From assembly GCF_002993885.1 (NCBI RefSeq), contig NZ_CM009578.1:871251-935250 (forward strand): DNA of 64,000 bases. Reading direction: 5' to 3'. The position numbers and the translations under genes are program-made. Every line of letters starts with the position of its first letter. The first letter of the stretch is position 1. Below the pieces are notes generated by a model. That model searched no databases and had not been told where the DNA came from. It saw only the letters and a list, made by a program, of their open reading frames with translations. The stretch comes from Sphingopyxis lindanitolerans (GTDB taxonomy: Bacteria > Pseudomonadota > Alphaproteobacteria > Sphingomonadales > Sphingomonadaceae). Shown in pieces: positions 21,404-32,193 of the stretch.

Positions 21404-22345
21404 TTACTCCATTTCCCCGCGCTCGCGCCGTAGCGCATACCATTTCTGGACATTGGCATTATGCTCGGCGAGCGTGCGCGCGAAGATATGGCCGCCGTCG
21501 CCCTTGGCGACGAAATAGAGATAGTCGTTCGCCTCGGGGTCGAGCACCGCGGCGATCGACGCCTTGCCGGGGTTGGCGATCGGCCCCTTGGGCAGGCCGA
21601 TCATGCTGTAGGTGTTGTAATCGTTCACCGCGAGGATTTCGGAGCGCAGGATGCGGCGGCCAAGCGGCTTGCCCTTGGTGATCGGGTAGATGATCGTCGG
21701 GTCGGCCTGGAGTTTCATGCCCACCGCGAGACGGTTGGTATAAACGCCCGCGACGGTGCGGCGTTCGGAGGGGACAGAGGTTTCCTTCTCGACGATCGAG
21801 GCAAGCGTCAGCGCTTCACCCCGGTCTTTCGCCGCGGTGCGCGGGGTGCGCTTTGCCCAGAGTTCGGCGAACGCCTTGTCCATCGCGGCCTGCATCCGCG
21901 CCACGACCGCGGCGCGGGTTTCGCCGGTGGTGAAGGCATAGCTGTCGGGAAGGATACTGCCCTCGGCGGGCACGGGGATGTCGCCCTTCAGGCGCGGTTC
22001 GGCCATCAGCCGGTCGCGGACCATGATCGAGGGCATGCCTTCGGGAATCATGACGAGGCGCTGGATCGTCTTGCCCGACTGGAGAAGACTCAGGATATCG
22101 CCCGCATCCATGCCTTTTTTGATTCTATACTCGCCGGGCTTGATCGGATCGCCGCCGCCGAAGAGGCGCGCATGGTTGCGAAAGCTCGCCGCCGAAACCG
22201 CACCCGCCTGTTCGAGGATCTCGCCTGCCCTGGCGATGCTTGCGCCGGGCGGAATGACCACCTCGGCATCGCGCGGCGCGCCGCCCGAGCAGGCGGCGAG
22301 CAGCAAGGCCATCATCGCCATCGTCAACCAGCGGAACGGACGCAC
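21404..22345 (-). CDS. mltG: Endolytic murein transglycosylase MltG (predicted lipoprotein form)
   Basis: 313 residues from GTG 22345 (GGGAG seven bases upstream); an ATG at 22399 would add 18 residues. YceG-like domain from about residue 95, with the catalytic Glu in L-A-S-I-V-E-K-E-T-S and the usual N-D-Y-N-T-Y and G-L-P-K-G-P-I-A-N-P motifs. It cleaves nascent glycan strands and limits their length at the inner-membrane outer face. The N-terminus ends in a lipobox (L-L-L-A-A-C-S) instead of a plain anchor. In many bacteria mltG follows fabF, as here. Confidence 0.92.
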   Translation of the reverse strand: MRPFRWLTMAMMALLLAACSGGAPRDAEVVIPPGASIARAGEILEQAGAVSAASFRNHARLFGGGDPIKPGEYRIKKGMDAGDILSLLQSGKTIQRLVMIPEGMPSIMVRDRLMAEPRLKGDIPVPAEGSILPDSYAFTTGETRAAVVARMQAAMDKAFAELWAKRTPRTAAKDRGEALTLASIVEKETSVPSERRTVAGVYTNRLAVGMKLQADPTIIYPITKGKPLGRRILRSEILAVNDYNTYSMIGLPKGPIANPGKASIAAVLDPEANDYLYFVAKGDGGHIFARTLAEHNANVQKWYALRRERGEME

Positions 22346-22507
22346 GCACTTCTCCCGTCGGTCATCGCCCGATGGCTTAAGGACACAAAAGACCCGCATG
22401 TGCAGGGCTTTTTTGTGTCCTTTGTGGCTTTAAGCCGAACCCGAGCGGCCTCATCGCTGCTAGAGCATGGCCGCGCCCTGTAGGAAAGAGGGATTTGCGA
22501 TCCGCAT

Positions 22508-22599
22508 CGTCATTGCGAGGAGCGAAGCGACGAAGCAATCTCCAGCTAGCGTCAGGACGGGCTCTGGCTGGAGATCGCTTCGCTGCGCTCGCAATGACG
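22508..22599. repeat. Dispersed intergenic inverted repeat (CATTGCGAGGAGC type)
   Basis: Left arm CGTCATTGCGAGGAGCGAAG with an imperfect partner CTTCGCTGCGCTCGCAATGA at the right end; spacer CCAGCTAGC..GGCTGG. Lies between fabF and mltG. Confidence 0.65.
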
Positions 22600-22606
22600 A
22601 AGGCGA

Positions 22607-23869
22607 TCAGTCCTCGACCGCTTTGACGATCAGGCTGGCGTTGGTGCCGCCGAAGCCGAAACTGTTGTTGAGCGCGGCGCGGACCTTGCGTTTTTTCGCG
22701 ACGTGCGGGACGAGGTCGGCGCCTTCGGTGCCCTCGTCGGGATTATCGAGATTGAGCGTCGGCGGGACGATCTGGTCGCGGATCGCGAGGATGCAGAAGA
22801 TCGTTTCGACCGCACCGGCGCCGCCGAGCAGATGGCCGATCGCGGACTTGGTCGAGCTCATCGAGACATTCGCCATCGCGTCGCCAAACAGCCGCTTCAC
22901 CGCGCCAAGCTCGATCGTGTCGGCCATCGTCGAGGTGCCGTGGGCGTTGATATAGTCGATGTCGTCGGGGGTCATTCCCGCCTTCTTGAGCGCCGCCTGC
23001 ATCGAGCGGAAGGCCCCGTCCATTTCGGGGTCGGGCGCGGTGACGTGATAGGCGTCGCCCGACAGGCCGTAACCGACGACCTCGGCATAGATTTTCGCGC
23101 CGCGCGCCTTGGCATGCTCATATTCCTCGAGCACGACGACGCCCGCGCCCTCGCCCATCACGAAACCATCGCGGTCCTTGTCATAGGGGCGGCTCGCCTG
23201 TTCGGGGCGGTCGTTGTAGCTCATGTTGAGCGCGCGCGCCTGCGCGAAACCGGCGATGCCGATCGGACAGATCGTCGCCTCGGCGCCGCCCGCGAGCATG
23301 ACGTCGGCATCGTCGTCGCGAATCATCCGCGCCGCGTCGCCGATCGAATGCGCGCCGGTCGAGCAAGCGGTGACGACGGCGTGGTTCGGGCCCTTCAGTC
23401 CATATTTGATGCTGACCTGGCCCGAAATCAGGTTGATCAGGCGGCCGTGGACGAAGTGCGGCGAAACGCGGCTCGGACCTTTTTCGGCGAGCAGCAGGCT
23501 TTCGCTCTCGATCCCCGGCAGGCCGCCGATGCCCGAGCCGATCGAGCAGCCGGCGCGAACCTTCTGTTCTTCGGTAAGGTCGGTCAGGCCCGCGTCCTCG
23601 AGCGCCTGGCCCGCCGCGTCGATGCCGAAGATGATGAACGGATCGACCTGGCGCTGCACCTTGTGATCGACGCGCTTGCTAGGATCGAAGCCATATTCGT
23701 GATCGGGGCCCTTCACCTCGCACGCGATCGTGCATTTCTGGTCCGACGCGTCGAAATGGGTAATGGTCCCCGCGCCCGATTTACCGGCGATCAGATTTTT
23801 CCAGGTGGTTTCGACATCGGCGCCCAGCGGCGTCACCAAACCCAAACCTGTCACGACAACCCGGCGCAT
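22607..23869 (-). CDS. fabF: 3-oxoacyl-[acyl-carrier-protein] synthase II
   Basis: 420 residues, standard KAS II length. Catalytic Cys in T-A-C-S-T-G-A-H (about 168), His in N-A-H-G-T-S-T and His in G-H-L-L-G-G-A-G, with G-F-G-G-T-N-A at the end. Elongates acyl-ACP with malonyl-ACP in type II fatty acid synthesis. ATG 23869 is preferred because AAAGGA is six bases upstream; the ATG at 23875 touches the SD. Paired with acpP immediately upstream. Confidence 0.96.
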   Translation of the reverse strand: MRRVVVTGLGLVTPLGADVETTWKNLIAGKSGAGTITHFDASDQKCTIACEVKGPDHEYGFDPSKRVDHKVQRQVDPFIIFGIDAAGQALEDAGLTDLTEEQKVRAGCSIGSGIGGLPGIESESLLLAEKGPSRVSPHFVHGRLINLISGQVSIKYGLKGPNHAVVTACSTGAHSIGDAARMIRDDDADVMLAGGAEATICPIGIAGFAQARALNMSYNDRPEQASRPYDKDRDGFVMGEGAGVVVLEEYEHAKARGAKIYAEVVGYGLSGDAYHVTAPDPEMDGAFRSMQAALKKAGMTPDDIDYINAHGTSTMADTIELGAVKRLFGDAMANVSMSSTKSAIGHLLGGAGAVETIFCILAIRDQIVPPTLNLDNPDEGTEGADLVPHVAKKRKVRAALNNSFGFGGTNASLIVKAVED

Positions 23870-23936
23870 AGACATTCCTTTCGTCGGCCCCTGCCTCCCG
23901 CGGGAGGCCGCATCAACTCGTTGGACGCGCGTCCAT

Positions 23937-23985
23937 AAAAAAGGCTTCCCGGCCACTGCGCGCGAACGCTCGGGACCGGGAAGCC
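23937..23985 (-). terminator. Intrinsic terminator between acpP and fabF
   Basis: Minus strand: GGCTTCCCGG (23985-23976), loop, CCGGGAAGCC (23952-23943), then TTTTTT. A full 10-bp stem plus T6 after acpP. It would let acpP be expressed far above fabF. Confidence 0.85.
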
Positions 23986-24039
23986 GGAAACGCGTGGGCG
24001 GCGTCGCCGCCGCGTCCGGCTACGCCGGACAGAGCCATG

Positions 24040-24276
24040 TTAGCCCTTGTTCGCTTCGATATAGTCGATCGCATCCTTGACGGTGGCGATCTTTTCCGCC
24101 GCATCGTCGGGGATTTCGACGCCGAATTCTTCCTCGAACGCCATCACCAGTTCGACGATGTCGAGGCTGTCGGCGCCCAGGTCGTCGATGAAGCTCGCCT
24201 CTTCGGTAACCTTGTCGGCTTCGACGCCCAGATGTTCGACGACGATCTTCTTAACCTTTTCGGCCGAATCGCTCAT
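24040..24276 (-). CDS. acpP: Acyl carrier protein
   Basis: 78 residues, acidic. The phosphopantetheine attachment site is [12 protein letters not shown] (Ser near 37). It carries growing acyl chains in fatty acid synthesis. Followed by a strong terminator before fabF. Confidence 0.97.
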   Translation of the reverse strand: MSDSAEKVKKIVVEHLGVEADKVTEEASFIDDLGADSLDIVELVMAFEEEFGVEIPDDAAEKIATVKDAIDYIEANKG

Positions 24277-24468
24277 GCACAGTTCCTTTTTTCTGACTAT
24301 GTCGTGAATGTTGGATTTTTCCCTAGTGCCCAGCGTCCGGGCTGGCAAGAGGGCTGGCATCGCGCCGCCCCCGATCCATTTCCCTTCCCGCCCGCCGGCC
24401 CCTGCGGCGAAGATAGGGGGGCCGCTCCTCGCCTGCAAGTCGCGCAAACGGGCGGCCGCGCCTTCGCG

Positions 24469-26211
24469 TCAGGGCCTCGGCGCCGTCGACGGGATACCCG
24501 ATTCGCGCACCGCCGCCGCCGCGCGCTCGATCACCGCGGGCGTGATCATGAACTGTCGCAGCACCGTTTCGGGCGCCGCATCCGCGGGCTGCTTCGTATA
24601 GTCGAGCAGGCGACGCCAGCCGACGCGCGCTTCGGGTAAATGTCCCTGACGTGCCAGCACGATCGACCGGATGAGCAGATATTGCGGTTCCAGCTTGCTG
24701 GGCGACGGGACGCGAGCGAGAATCGCCATCGCCCCTTCCTGATCGCCCGCCTGCGACCGGACGAACGCCAGCGTCACCGCCGGAACCCCCGGATAGGAGG
24801 AATCGAGGTCGAGCGAGCGCTGCAACAGCAGCCCCCCCTCTTCGCTCTGACCGCAGGCCAGCTTGAACAGCCCCATGAACCCGGAAAGGTCGGCGTCATA
24901 GGGGTTGAGCCGCAACGCGCCATTGCCCATCGCCAGCCCGCCCGCGCAATTGCGGCCATAGAAATTCGCGCGCGCCATCGCGAACTGCCCCGCCGCCGTG
25001 CCGGCGCCATTTTCATAGGCGCGGAACGCCAGCGCCCGCGCCTCGGCGAACGCCTTGGCCCCCTCGGGCGTGTCGCGCCGCGCCTGCCAGTCGCTGAAGC
25101 GAAGCAGCGACAGCGCGTTCAGCGCGACCGGGTCGTTCGCCTTGCGGTCGAGCGTCGCGCGCAGGCAGGCATCGACCTGTCGCGCGCCCTGCGGACTGCG
25201 CATCTGCCGCATCCGGTTGAATTGCGCGAGGCAGGGATAGCCGGGGGCGAAATCGTCGGGGCGCCGCTGAACCTGGTCGCGCACGATGACGCCATAATCG
25301 CCCGCGATCTGGGCGATCGCGGGATCGATCGCGGCGAATCCGGGCATTTCGCTCTCGGCCAGGTGGAATTGCTGCGACCAGATGGTGCGCTGGTCGGCGG
25401 TGCGATTGAGCACCAGCGTGATGTCGGCCGGTCCGTCGATCGTGCGGACGATCGAGGCGTCGAGCCGGTAATCGGCAGGCGCCGCCACGGCAGCCGGTCC
25501 GGCGCTGCGCAGATCGACCAGATCAAACCGGCGCAGCCCGTCGCGAAGTCGGCTTTCGAGCGCGCGGGCTAGCGCGCGCGATATCGGTGTGTCGCCCGAT
25601 TGGGGCATCGAAATCTCGAGCAGCGGCACGGGCTGTGCGGCCGAATGCGACAAGCGCGCCCAATGAGTCGATGCCCACCATCCGGCGGCGAGCGCAAGCG
25701 CAACGATCAGCGCTATCCAGCGCCAGCGGAGTCCGAACGAGCGGCGCGCCGAAGCCGTCCGGCCATCGGGGCGTGACGGCGACGCGGCCTTACCGGACGC
25801 GTCGGCCGCTGGTGCGTCATCCTCCCCGGCCGTCGGCCGCACCGGAGGCGAAGCGCGGCGCTGAACGACGATCTCATAGCTTCCCTGCGGCACCCGCAGC
25901 CGATGCACCCACGCCGTTTCGGCATAATAGCGGTCGAGCAACGTCCTGAGCCGCCCCACCATGACGCGCGGATAGCTATCGACGGCGGGGTCGAAATCGG
26001 CGTTGCGGCCCAGCGCTTCGGTCGCGATGGCATAAGCCTTGGGCGCGCTGCGCCCGCCTTGCAGGCGATGCTCGACCAGGAACTGGAGCAACCGCGACAG
26101 GACCGGCGACCGCGTGAACAGCGGCGACGTGCGCAGCCGCTCATATTCGGCCGCGACAATCCGGTCGTCATCGTCGCGCCCCGGAAGCTGGTTCGTTGTC
26201 GTGCGGTCCAT
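24469..26211 (-). CDS. Membrane protein with N-terminal winged-helix-like domain and TPR-type periplasmic region
   Basis: 580 residues from ATG 26211 (GAGGG upstream). N-terminal 110 residues carry a V-L-S-R-L-L-Q-F-L-V-E ... F-D-P-A-V-D-S pattern found at the front of many adenylate-cyclase/TolB-like sensory proteins and thought to be DNA- or partner-binding. One membrane helix at about 160-180 (W-I-A-L-I-V-A-L-A-L-A-A-G-W-W). The outer region (about 195-560) looks like a TolB-like domain followed by TPR-type helical repeats (P-G-Y-P-C-L-A-Q-F, L-N-P-Y-D-A-D-L-S-G-F). CadC-like one-component membrane regulation is possible; no function is known. Confidence 0.6.
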   Translation of the reverse strand: MDRTTTNQLPGRDDDDRIVAAEYERLRTSPLFTRSPVLSRLLQFLVEHRLQGGRSAPKAYAIATEALGRNADFDPAVDSYPRVMVGRLRTLLDRYYAETAWVHRLRVPQGSYEIVVQRRASPPVRPTAGEDDAPAADASGKAASPSRPDGRTASARRSFGLRWRWIALIVALALAAGWWASTHWARLSHSAAQPVPLLEISMPQSGDTPISRALARALESRLRDGLRRFDLVDLRSAGPAAVAAPADYRLDASIVRTIDGPADITLVLNRTADQRTIWSQQFHLAESEMPGFAAIDPAIAQIAGDYGVIVRDQVQRRPDDFAPGYPCLAQFNRMRQMRSPQGARQVDACLRATLDRKANDPVALNALSLLRFSDWQARRDTPEGAKAFAEARALAFRAYENGAGTAAGQFAMARANFYGRNCAGGLAMGNGALRLNPYDADLSGFMGLFKLACGQSEEGGLLLQRSLDLDSSYPGVPAVTLAFVRSQAGDQEGAMAILARVPSPSKLEPQYLLIRSIVLARQGHLPEARVGWRRLLDYTKQPADAAPETVLRQFMITPAVIERAAAAVRESGIPSTAPRP

Positions 26212-26688
26212 GCAACCCTCTAATGCCCTCGTCGTGGCGCGCGGTAGATACGCCATTCGACGGGGGCGGCCACCGATTTCCCAATGATGTAACGGTAACA
26301 GCCTATCCCGGCCTTATAACAAAATCACGACCCCGCTCCAAATGGCCCGGAAATTGGGGCTCAATGGTAAAGAAAATATTGCCATCCGGCTACACGCCGC
26401 GACGTGACCCATTGTAACTGCCATCTCCCCCCGGGGCATGAGATCGTTCAACGGTCGCGACACGCCATCGGCTGTCGTGGTTCGGACCGGGCCTGGTGCT
26501 CGATCCGGGCGAATGGGGTCGCAAGACCGAAGGGCGCGAGCTGGTCCCTGGCGCCTTTCGATACGTCTTGGGGCTCCATTGAACAGCGACTTCGCCGGGC
26601 GGGCATGCAGCCCCACCTGCATCCCTCCCGGCAAGTCCATCGTTCCGCGCCCCCTCATTTCCCAGCCCCTCCTTTTCCGGCCTGCCGA
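26212..26688. other. Gene-free region
   Basis: About 480 bp between the membrane-regulator gene and the VOC gene. The part 26280-26400 is AT-rich and could hold promoters. Several overlapping frames exist on both strands but none has a ribosome binding site or recognisable protein. A GGCCTGCC/GGCAGGCC stem (26679-26699) overlaps the VOC stop codon. Confidence 0.5.
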
Positions 26689-27090
26689 TCAGGCAGGCCC
26701 GATCCTGAACGCGCAGAGCTTGTTGCCGTCTGGATCGCGGAAATAGCCGGCGTAAAAAGCCTGCTCGCCCTCCTCGCCGCGAACCCCGGGCGCGCCTTCG
26801 CAGGTGCCGCCAAGCGCGAGAGCCTTCGCGTGAAGCAAATCGACCTTGGCCCGCTCGTCGACGACGATCGCGGCCATATGGCCGTTCCCACGCTCGGCCG
26901 GCGCGCCGTCATAGGGGCGCGTCACCGCGATCCCCGGCTGGCCCCAGCCGGTGCCATAGAGCGTGAAGCCATTCGCTTCGGTGTCGGACATCCGCATCAG
27001 CTCGCTCGCACCGATCGTCCCGAGCAGGCCCGAATAGAAGGCACGGGCGCGTTCGAGGTCGTTCGTTCCCATGGTGACATAGCCCAGCAT
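26689..27090 (-). CDS. VOC-family (glyoxalase/bleomycin-resistance-like) protein
   Basis: 133 residues from ATG 27090 with GAGGAGG upstream. Shows the beta-alpha-beta-beta-beta VOC modules: M-L-G-Y-V-T-M-G-T-N-D-L-E-R-A at the start, and A-G-Y-F-R-D-P-D-G-N-K-L-C-A-F at the end. Metal-dependent chemistry on small molecules is typical; substrate unknown. Confidence 0.85.
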   Translation of the reverse strand: MLGYVTMGTNDLERARAFYSGLLGTIGASELMRMSDTEANGFTLYGTGWGQPGIAVTRPYDGAPAERGNGHMAAIVVDERAKVDLLHAKALALGGTCEGAPGVRGEEGEQAFYAGYFRDPDGNKLCAFRIGPA

Positions 27091-27106
27091 CGCATTCCTC
27101 CTCCGC

Positions 27107-27141
27107 AAAGAAGAAGGGCGCCGATTCACACCGGCGCCCTT
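27107..27141 (-). terminator. Terminator after the DUF3617 gene
   Basis: Minus strand: AAGGGCGCCG (27141-27132) and CGGCGCCCTT (27123-27114), followed by a CTTCTTT tail. It ends the DUF3617 transcript just before the VOC gene. Confidence 0.7.
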
Positions 27142-27167
27142 CGGGTTTTCCTGTACGACGAGAGCCC

Positions 27168-27695
27168 TCAGCTCTTGGTCGTCGCCGCGCCGTCCTTGCA
27201 CGGGCCGGTGTGGGTGCTCGTCATCTGCAGCACCATTTCCATATCGCCCTGCCCGTTCGGCACCTTGCCCTTGGTCGTGATCGTCACGTCGGTCTTCTTG
27301 GCTTCCATCGTGCCGTTCATCGCCATGTCGACCGTCTGGCCGTTGGCGGTGCAGGTGCCCGCGACGTCGATCTTGCCGCCGGCGACCTCCTTCTTCGCCC
27401 ATTTGCACTCGCCGCCGCTGCCAGGGCCCTTGGCGAGTTCGGACGCGATGTCCTCCTTGTCGACCTGTTCCTGGGTGAAGCACTGGTCCATGCCGCTGGC
27501 GCCTTCCATCATCTTCGCCATGCCGTCCTTCATTTCGGGCGGCATGCCGGGGACTTCGAATTTCACCAGCTTGACGTCGGTCTTCCAATTGCCGGCCTCG
27601 CGCTTCACCGTGCCGCCGGCATTACTCTCGCTCTTGCCGCAGCCGGTGACCGCCAGCGCAACCCCAAGGGTCGCGATCGTCAGAAATTTCTTCAT
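27168..27695 (-). CDS. DUF3617-family lipoprotein
   Basis: 175 residues from ATG 27695; AGGAGG is nine bases upstream, while the ATG at 27704 touches the SD. The lipobox is A-V-T-G-C at residues 15-19. The body has the family's A-G-N-W-K-T-D-V start, a C-F-T-Q-E-Q segment and C-T-A-N-G-Q pattern with paired cysteines. A periplasmic protein of unknown function, common in sphingomonads and other Alphaproteobacteria. Confidence 0.8.
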   Translation of the reverse strand: MKKFLTIATLGVALAVTGCGKSESNAGGTVKREAGNWKTDVKLVKFEVPGMPPEMKDGMAKMMEGASGMDQCFTQEQVDKEDIASELAKGPGSGGECKWAKKEVAGGKIDVAGTCTANGQTVDMAMNGTMEAKKTDVTITTKGKVPNGQGDMEMVLQMTSTHTGPCKDGAATTKS

Positions 27696-27745
27696 GGATT
27701 TCATCCTCCTGTTGAGCAGATCGGAAACTCGGTCGCGACCGTTTC

Positions 27746-27780
27746 GGTTGCCCACCATATTGTTTGTGGTTGCGCACCAT
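27746..27780 (+). repeat. Direct repeat in the uvrB promoter region
   Basis: GGTTGCCCACCAT (27746-27758) and GGTTGCGCACCAT (27768-27780) share 12/13 bases with 22-bp spacing, directly before the uvrB start. It may be a regulator site; it is not the usual GTTC-N7-GTTC LexA box of Alphaproteobacteria. Confidence 0.5.
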
Positions 27781-27799
27781 CGATACCATATTGGCGCTA

Positions 27800-29986
<2,187 letters not shown>

Positions 29987-30082
29987 CGATCGCTTCGACC
30001 AAGCGCCATTGCACACAGACCAGCAACCTTGCCGCTCCTCCCCGTCCCGCTTAGGCTTCGCGCCTCAAACGGGGAGAAAATC

Positions 30083-31597
30083 ATGAAAACGGGTCTGTCG
30101 ATCATCGCGCTGGCGCTCGCCGTCGCTGCGCCTTCGATTCTTTTCGCACAGGACGCGCCGACCGAGAAGGCGGCCGACAAGGCGAAGACCGAAAAGCCGG
30201 TCGATTATACGCCCCAGACCCACACGACCAAGCTCTCCGGCACCTTTGGCGGCCAGCGGATCGCCTATGCCGCGACGATCGGCGAGACGATCCTCAAGAA
30301 CAAGGACGAGGTGCCCGAAGCCGCGATCGTCACCACCGCCTATATCAAGGAACCGCGCGACCCCAGCCGTCCGGTGACTTTCCTGTTCAACGGCGGCCCC
30401 GGATCGGGCACCGTCTGGCTGATGATGGGCGCCTTTGGCCCCAAGCGCGTCGCGATCCCCGGCGACGCGCGCGACGACGGCGCCCCGCCTTACCCGATCG
30501 TCGACAATCCCGACGCGCTGCTCGATGTCACCGACGTCGTCTTCATCGATCCACCGGGCACGGGCTTTTCGCACCTGATCGGCAAGGCCGACCCCAAGAA
30601 TTATTATGGCGTGACGCAGGACGCCAAGGCGGTCGCCGAGGTGATCCGCCTGTGGCTCAACGACAATGGCCGCTGGAACAGCCCCAAATTCCTCGGCGGC
30701 GAAAGCTATGGCACGACGCGCTCGGCGGCGGTCGCCAACCAGTTGATGAACGAAACCTTCAACGATGTGGGGCTGAACGGCATCATCCTGATCTCGACGG
30801 TGCTCGACTTCGCGGCGGGGGCCGACACGCCGGGTAACGAACTCAGCTATATCACCAACCTGCCTTCGATGGCGACGACCGCGCTCTATCATGGCAAGGC
30901 GAGCGCGCCGTCGGTCGAGCAATTCGCCGAGGAAGCGCGGCAATGGGCGATCGGCCCCTATGCCGCCGCGCTGCTGAAGGGGCAGAAATTGCAGGGCGAG
31001 GAACGCGCGGCGGTCCGCCGCGAACTGGCGCGCTTCACCGGCCTGTCGGAGGATTATCTCGAACGCGCCGACCTGCGGGTGACGCCCAGCCGCTTCTACA
31101 AGGAACTGCTCCGCGATCGCGGGCTGACGATCGGGCGGCTCGACAGCCGCTACACCGGCAAGGATTATGACAATGCGGGCGAAGAGCCCGACAACGACCC
31201 GAGCTTCTATGGCATCGATGCGGGCTATACCGCCGCGATCAACAGTTGGGCGCGCGACACGCTGGGGTTCAAGACGGATCGCGAATATCAGTCGATCGGC
31301 AATGTCGGCCCATGGGACTGGCGGATCGGCGGGCGCGACACCAACGCCTATCTGAACGTCGCGCCCTATATCGGGCAGGCGCTACGCGAAAATTCAGGCC
31401 TGCGGGTGTTCGTCGGCCAGGGCTATTATGATTTCGCGACGCCCTTTTTCGCCGCCGAATATGCGCTGTCGCGCACCGGCATCCCACAGGACCGCATCGA
31501 ATATAAATATTATGGCGCGGGCCACATGATGTACCTGCGCGGCGAGGACCGGCACAAATTGGCCGAGGATGTCCGGGCGTTTATTCGGGCGCGGTAG
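30083..31597 (+). CDS. S10-family serine carboxypeptidase-like protein
   Basis: 504 residues from ATG 30083 (GGGGAG upstream). Signal peptide 1-22 ending in F-A-Q. The alpha/beta hydrolase core has N-G-G-P-G-S-G (about 102-108), nucleophile G-G-E-S-Y-G (about 210-215), Asp in G-Q-G-Y-Y-D-F-A-T-P, and His in G-A-G-H-M-M-Y. Probably periplasmic and cleaves C-terminal residues from peptides. It follows uvrB but has its own upstream spacing and SD. Confidence 0.85.
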   Translation: MKTGLSIIALALAVAAPSILFAQDAPTEKAADKAKTEKPVDYTPQTHTTKLSGTFGGQRIAYAATIGETILKNKDEVPEAAIVTTAYIKEPRDPSRPVTFLFNGGPGSGTVWLMMGAFGPKRVAIPGDARDDGAPPYPIVDNPDALLDVTDVVFIDPPGTGFSHLIGKADPKNYYGVTQDAKAVAEVIRLWLNDNGRWNSPKFLGGESYGTTRSAAVANQLMNETFNDVGLNGIILISTVLDFAAGADTPGNELSYITNLPSMATTALYHGKASAPSVEQFAEEARQWAIGPYAAALLKGQKLQGEERAAVRRELARFTGLSEDYLERADLRVTPSRFYKELLRDRGLTIGRLDSRYTGKDYDNAGEEPDNDPSFYGIDAGYTAAINSWARDTLGFKTDREYQSIGNVGPWDWRIGGRDTNAYLNVAPYIGQALRENSGLRVFVGQGYYDFATPFFAAEYALSRTGIPQDRIEYKYYGAGHMMYLRGEDRHKLAEDVRAFIRAR

Positions 31598-31622
31598 GCG
31601 GGTGGAAACCGATCAACCATCC

Positions 31623-31653
31623 CCGTCGCTCCCCGCATGCGCGGGGGCGACGG
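31623..31653. repeat. Dispersed intergenic palindrome (CCCGC type)
   Basis: CCGTCGCTCCCCGC and GCGGGGGCGACGG form an inverted repeat between convergent genes. Confidence 0.6.
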
Positions 31654-31675
31654 CTTATGCGATCGCCCGCCTCCT

Positions 31676-32113
31676 CTAACGCAGCACCCCGGCGGCGGCC
31701 TGCCGCCGCGCATAGACGAACAGCGCGATCAGCACGACCCAGATGATCGCGGTGAAAACCATCGGAAAACTGCCAAACAGACGCTGCAAATCGCCATAAT
31801 GCAGGCCGAACTGATAGAGGCTGCTCACCGCCAACCCCGCGAGCGAGACCGCGAAGGCGGTCGCCGCATGGCGGTTGCGGATCAGAAGTAGCAGCGAGCC
31901 GAGGACCGAAGCCCAGACCCCGAACGCCCAACCGATATTCGCCCAGACCGGAAAGCCCTGAAAATAGGCCTGCTGATCGGCGGTAAAGGACGCCAGATAA
32001 TCGGCGTTCCCGAGCTTGGTCATCGTGTAGTCGAACGCGCCGATCGCGTTCCAGAGCAGTGATACGATGCCGACCACCCAGATATGCCACGGCGCCTGCC
32101 TGTTTTCGGTCAT
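31676..32113 (-). CDS. Small membrane protein of unknown function
   Basis: 145 residues with four predicted membrane helices (about 8-28, 55-78, 84-104, 115-136). The W-H-I-W-V-V-G-I-V-S-L-L-W-N-A-I-G-A-F-D start and Y-F-Q-G-F-P-V-W motif are seen in uncharacterised sphingomonad membrane proteins. No catalytic motif. Convergent with the S10 peptidase gene and divergent from the NRDE gene. Confidence 0.7.
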   Translation of the reverse strand: MTENRQAPWHIWVVGIVSLLWNAIGAFDYTMTKLGNADYLASFTADQQAYFQGFPVWANIGWAFGVWASVLGSLLLLIRNRHAATAFAVSLAGLAVSSLYQFGLHYGDLQRLFGSFPMVFTAIIWVVLIALFVYARRQAAAGVLR

Positions 32114-32193
32114 GTCCGTCTCCCCCAGAAAGATCGCCGGAAACTATCATGCTTCGCTTGGCAAAGCACCAGCAAAGCGCGATAGGCGCACGC

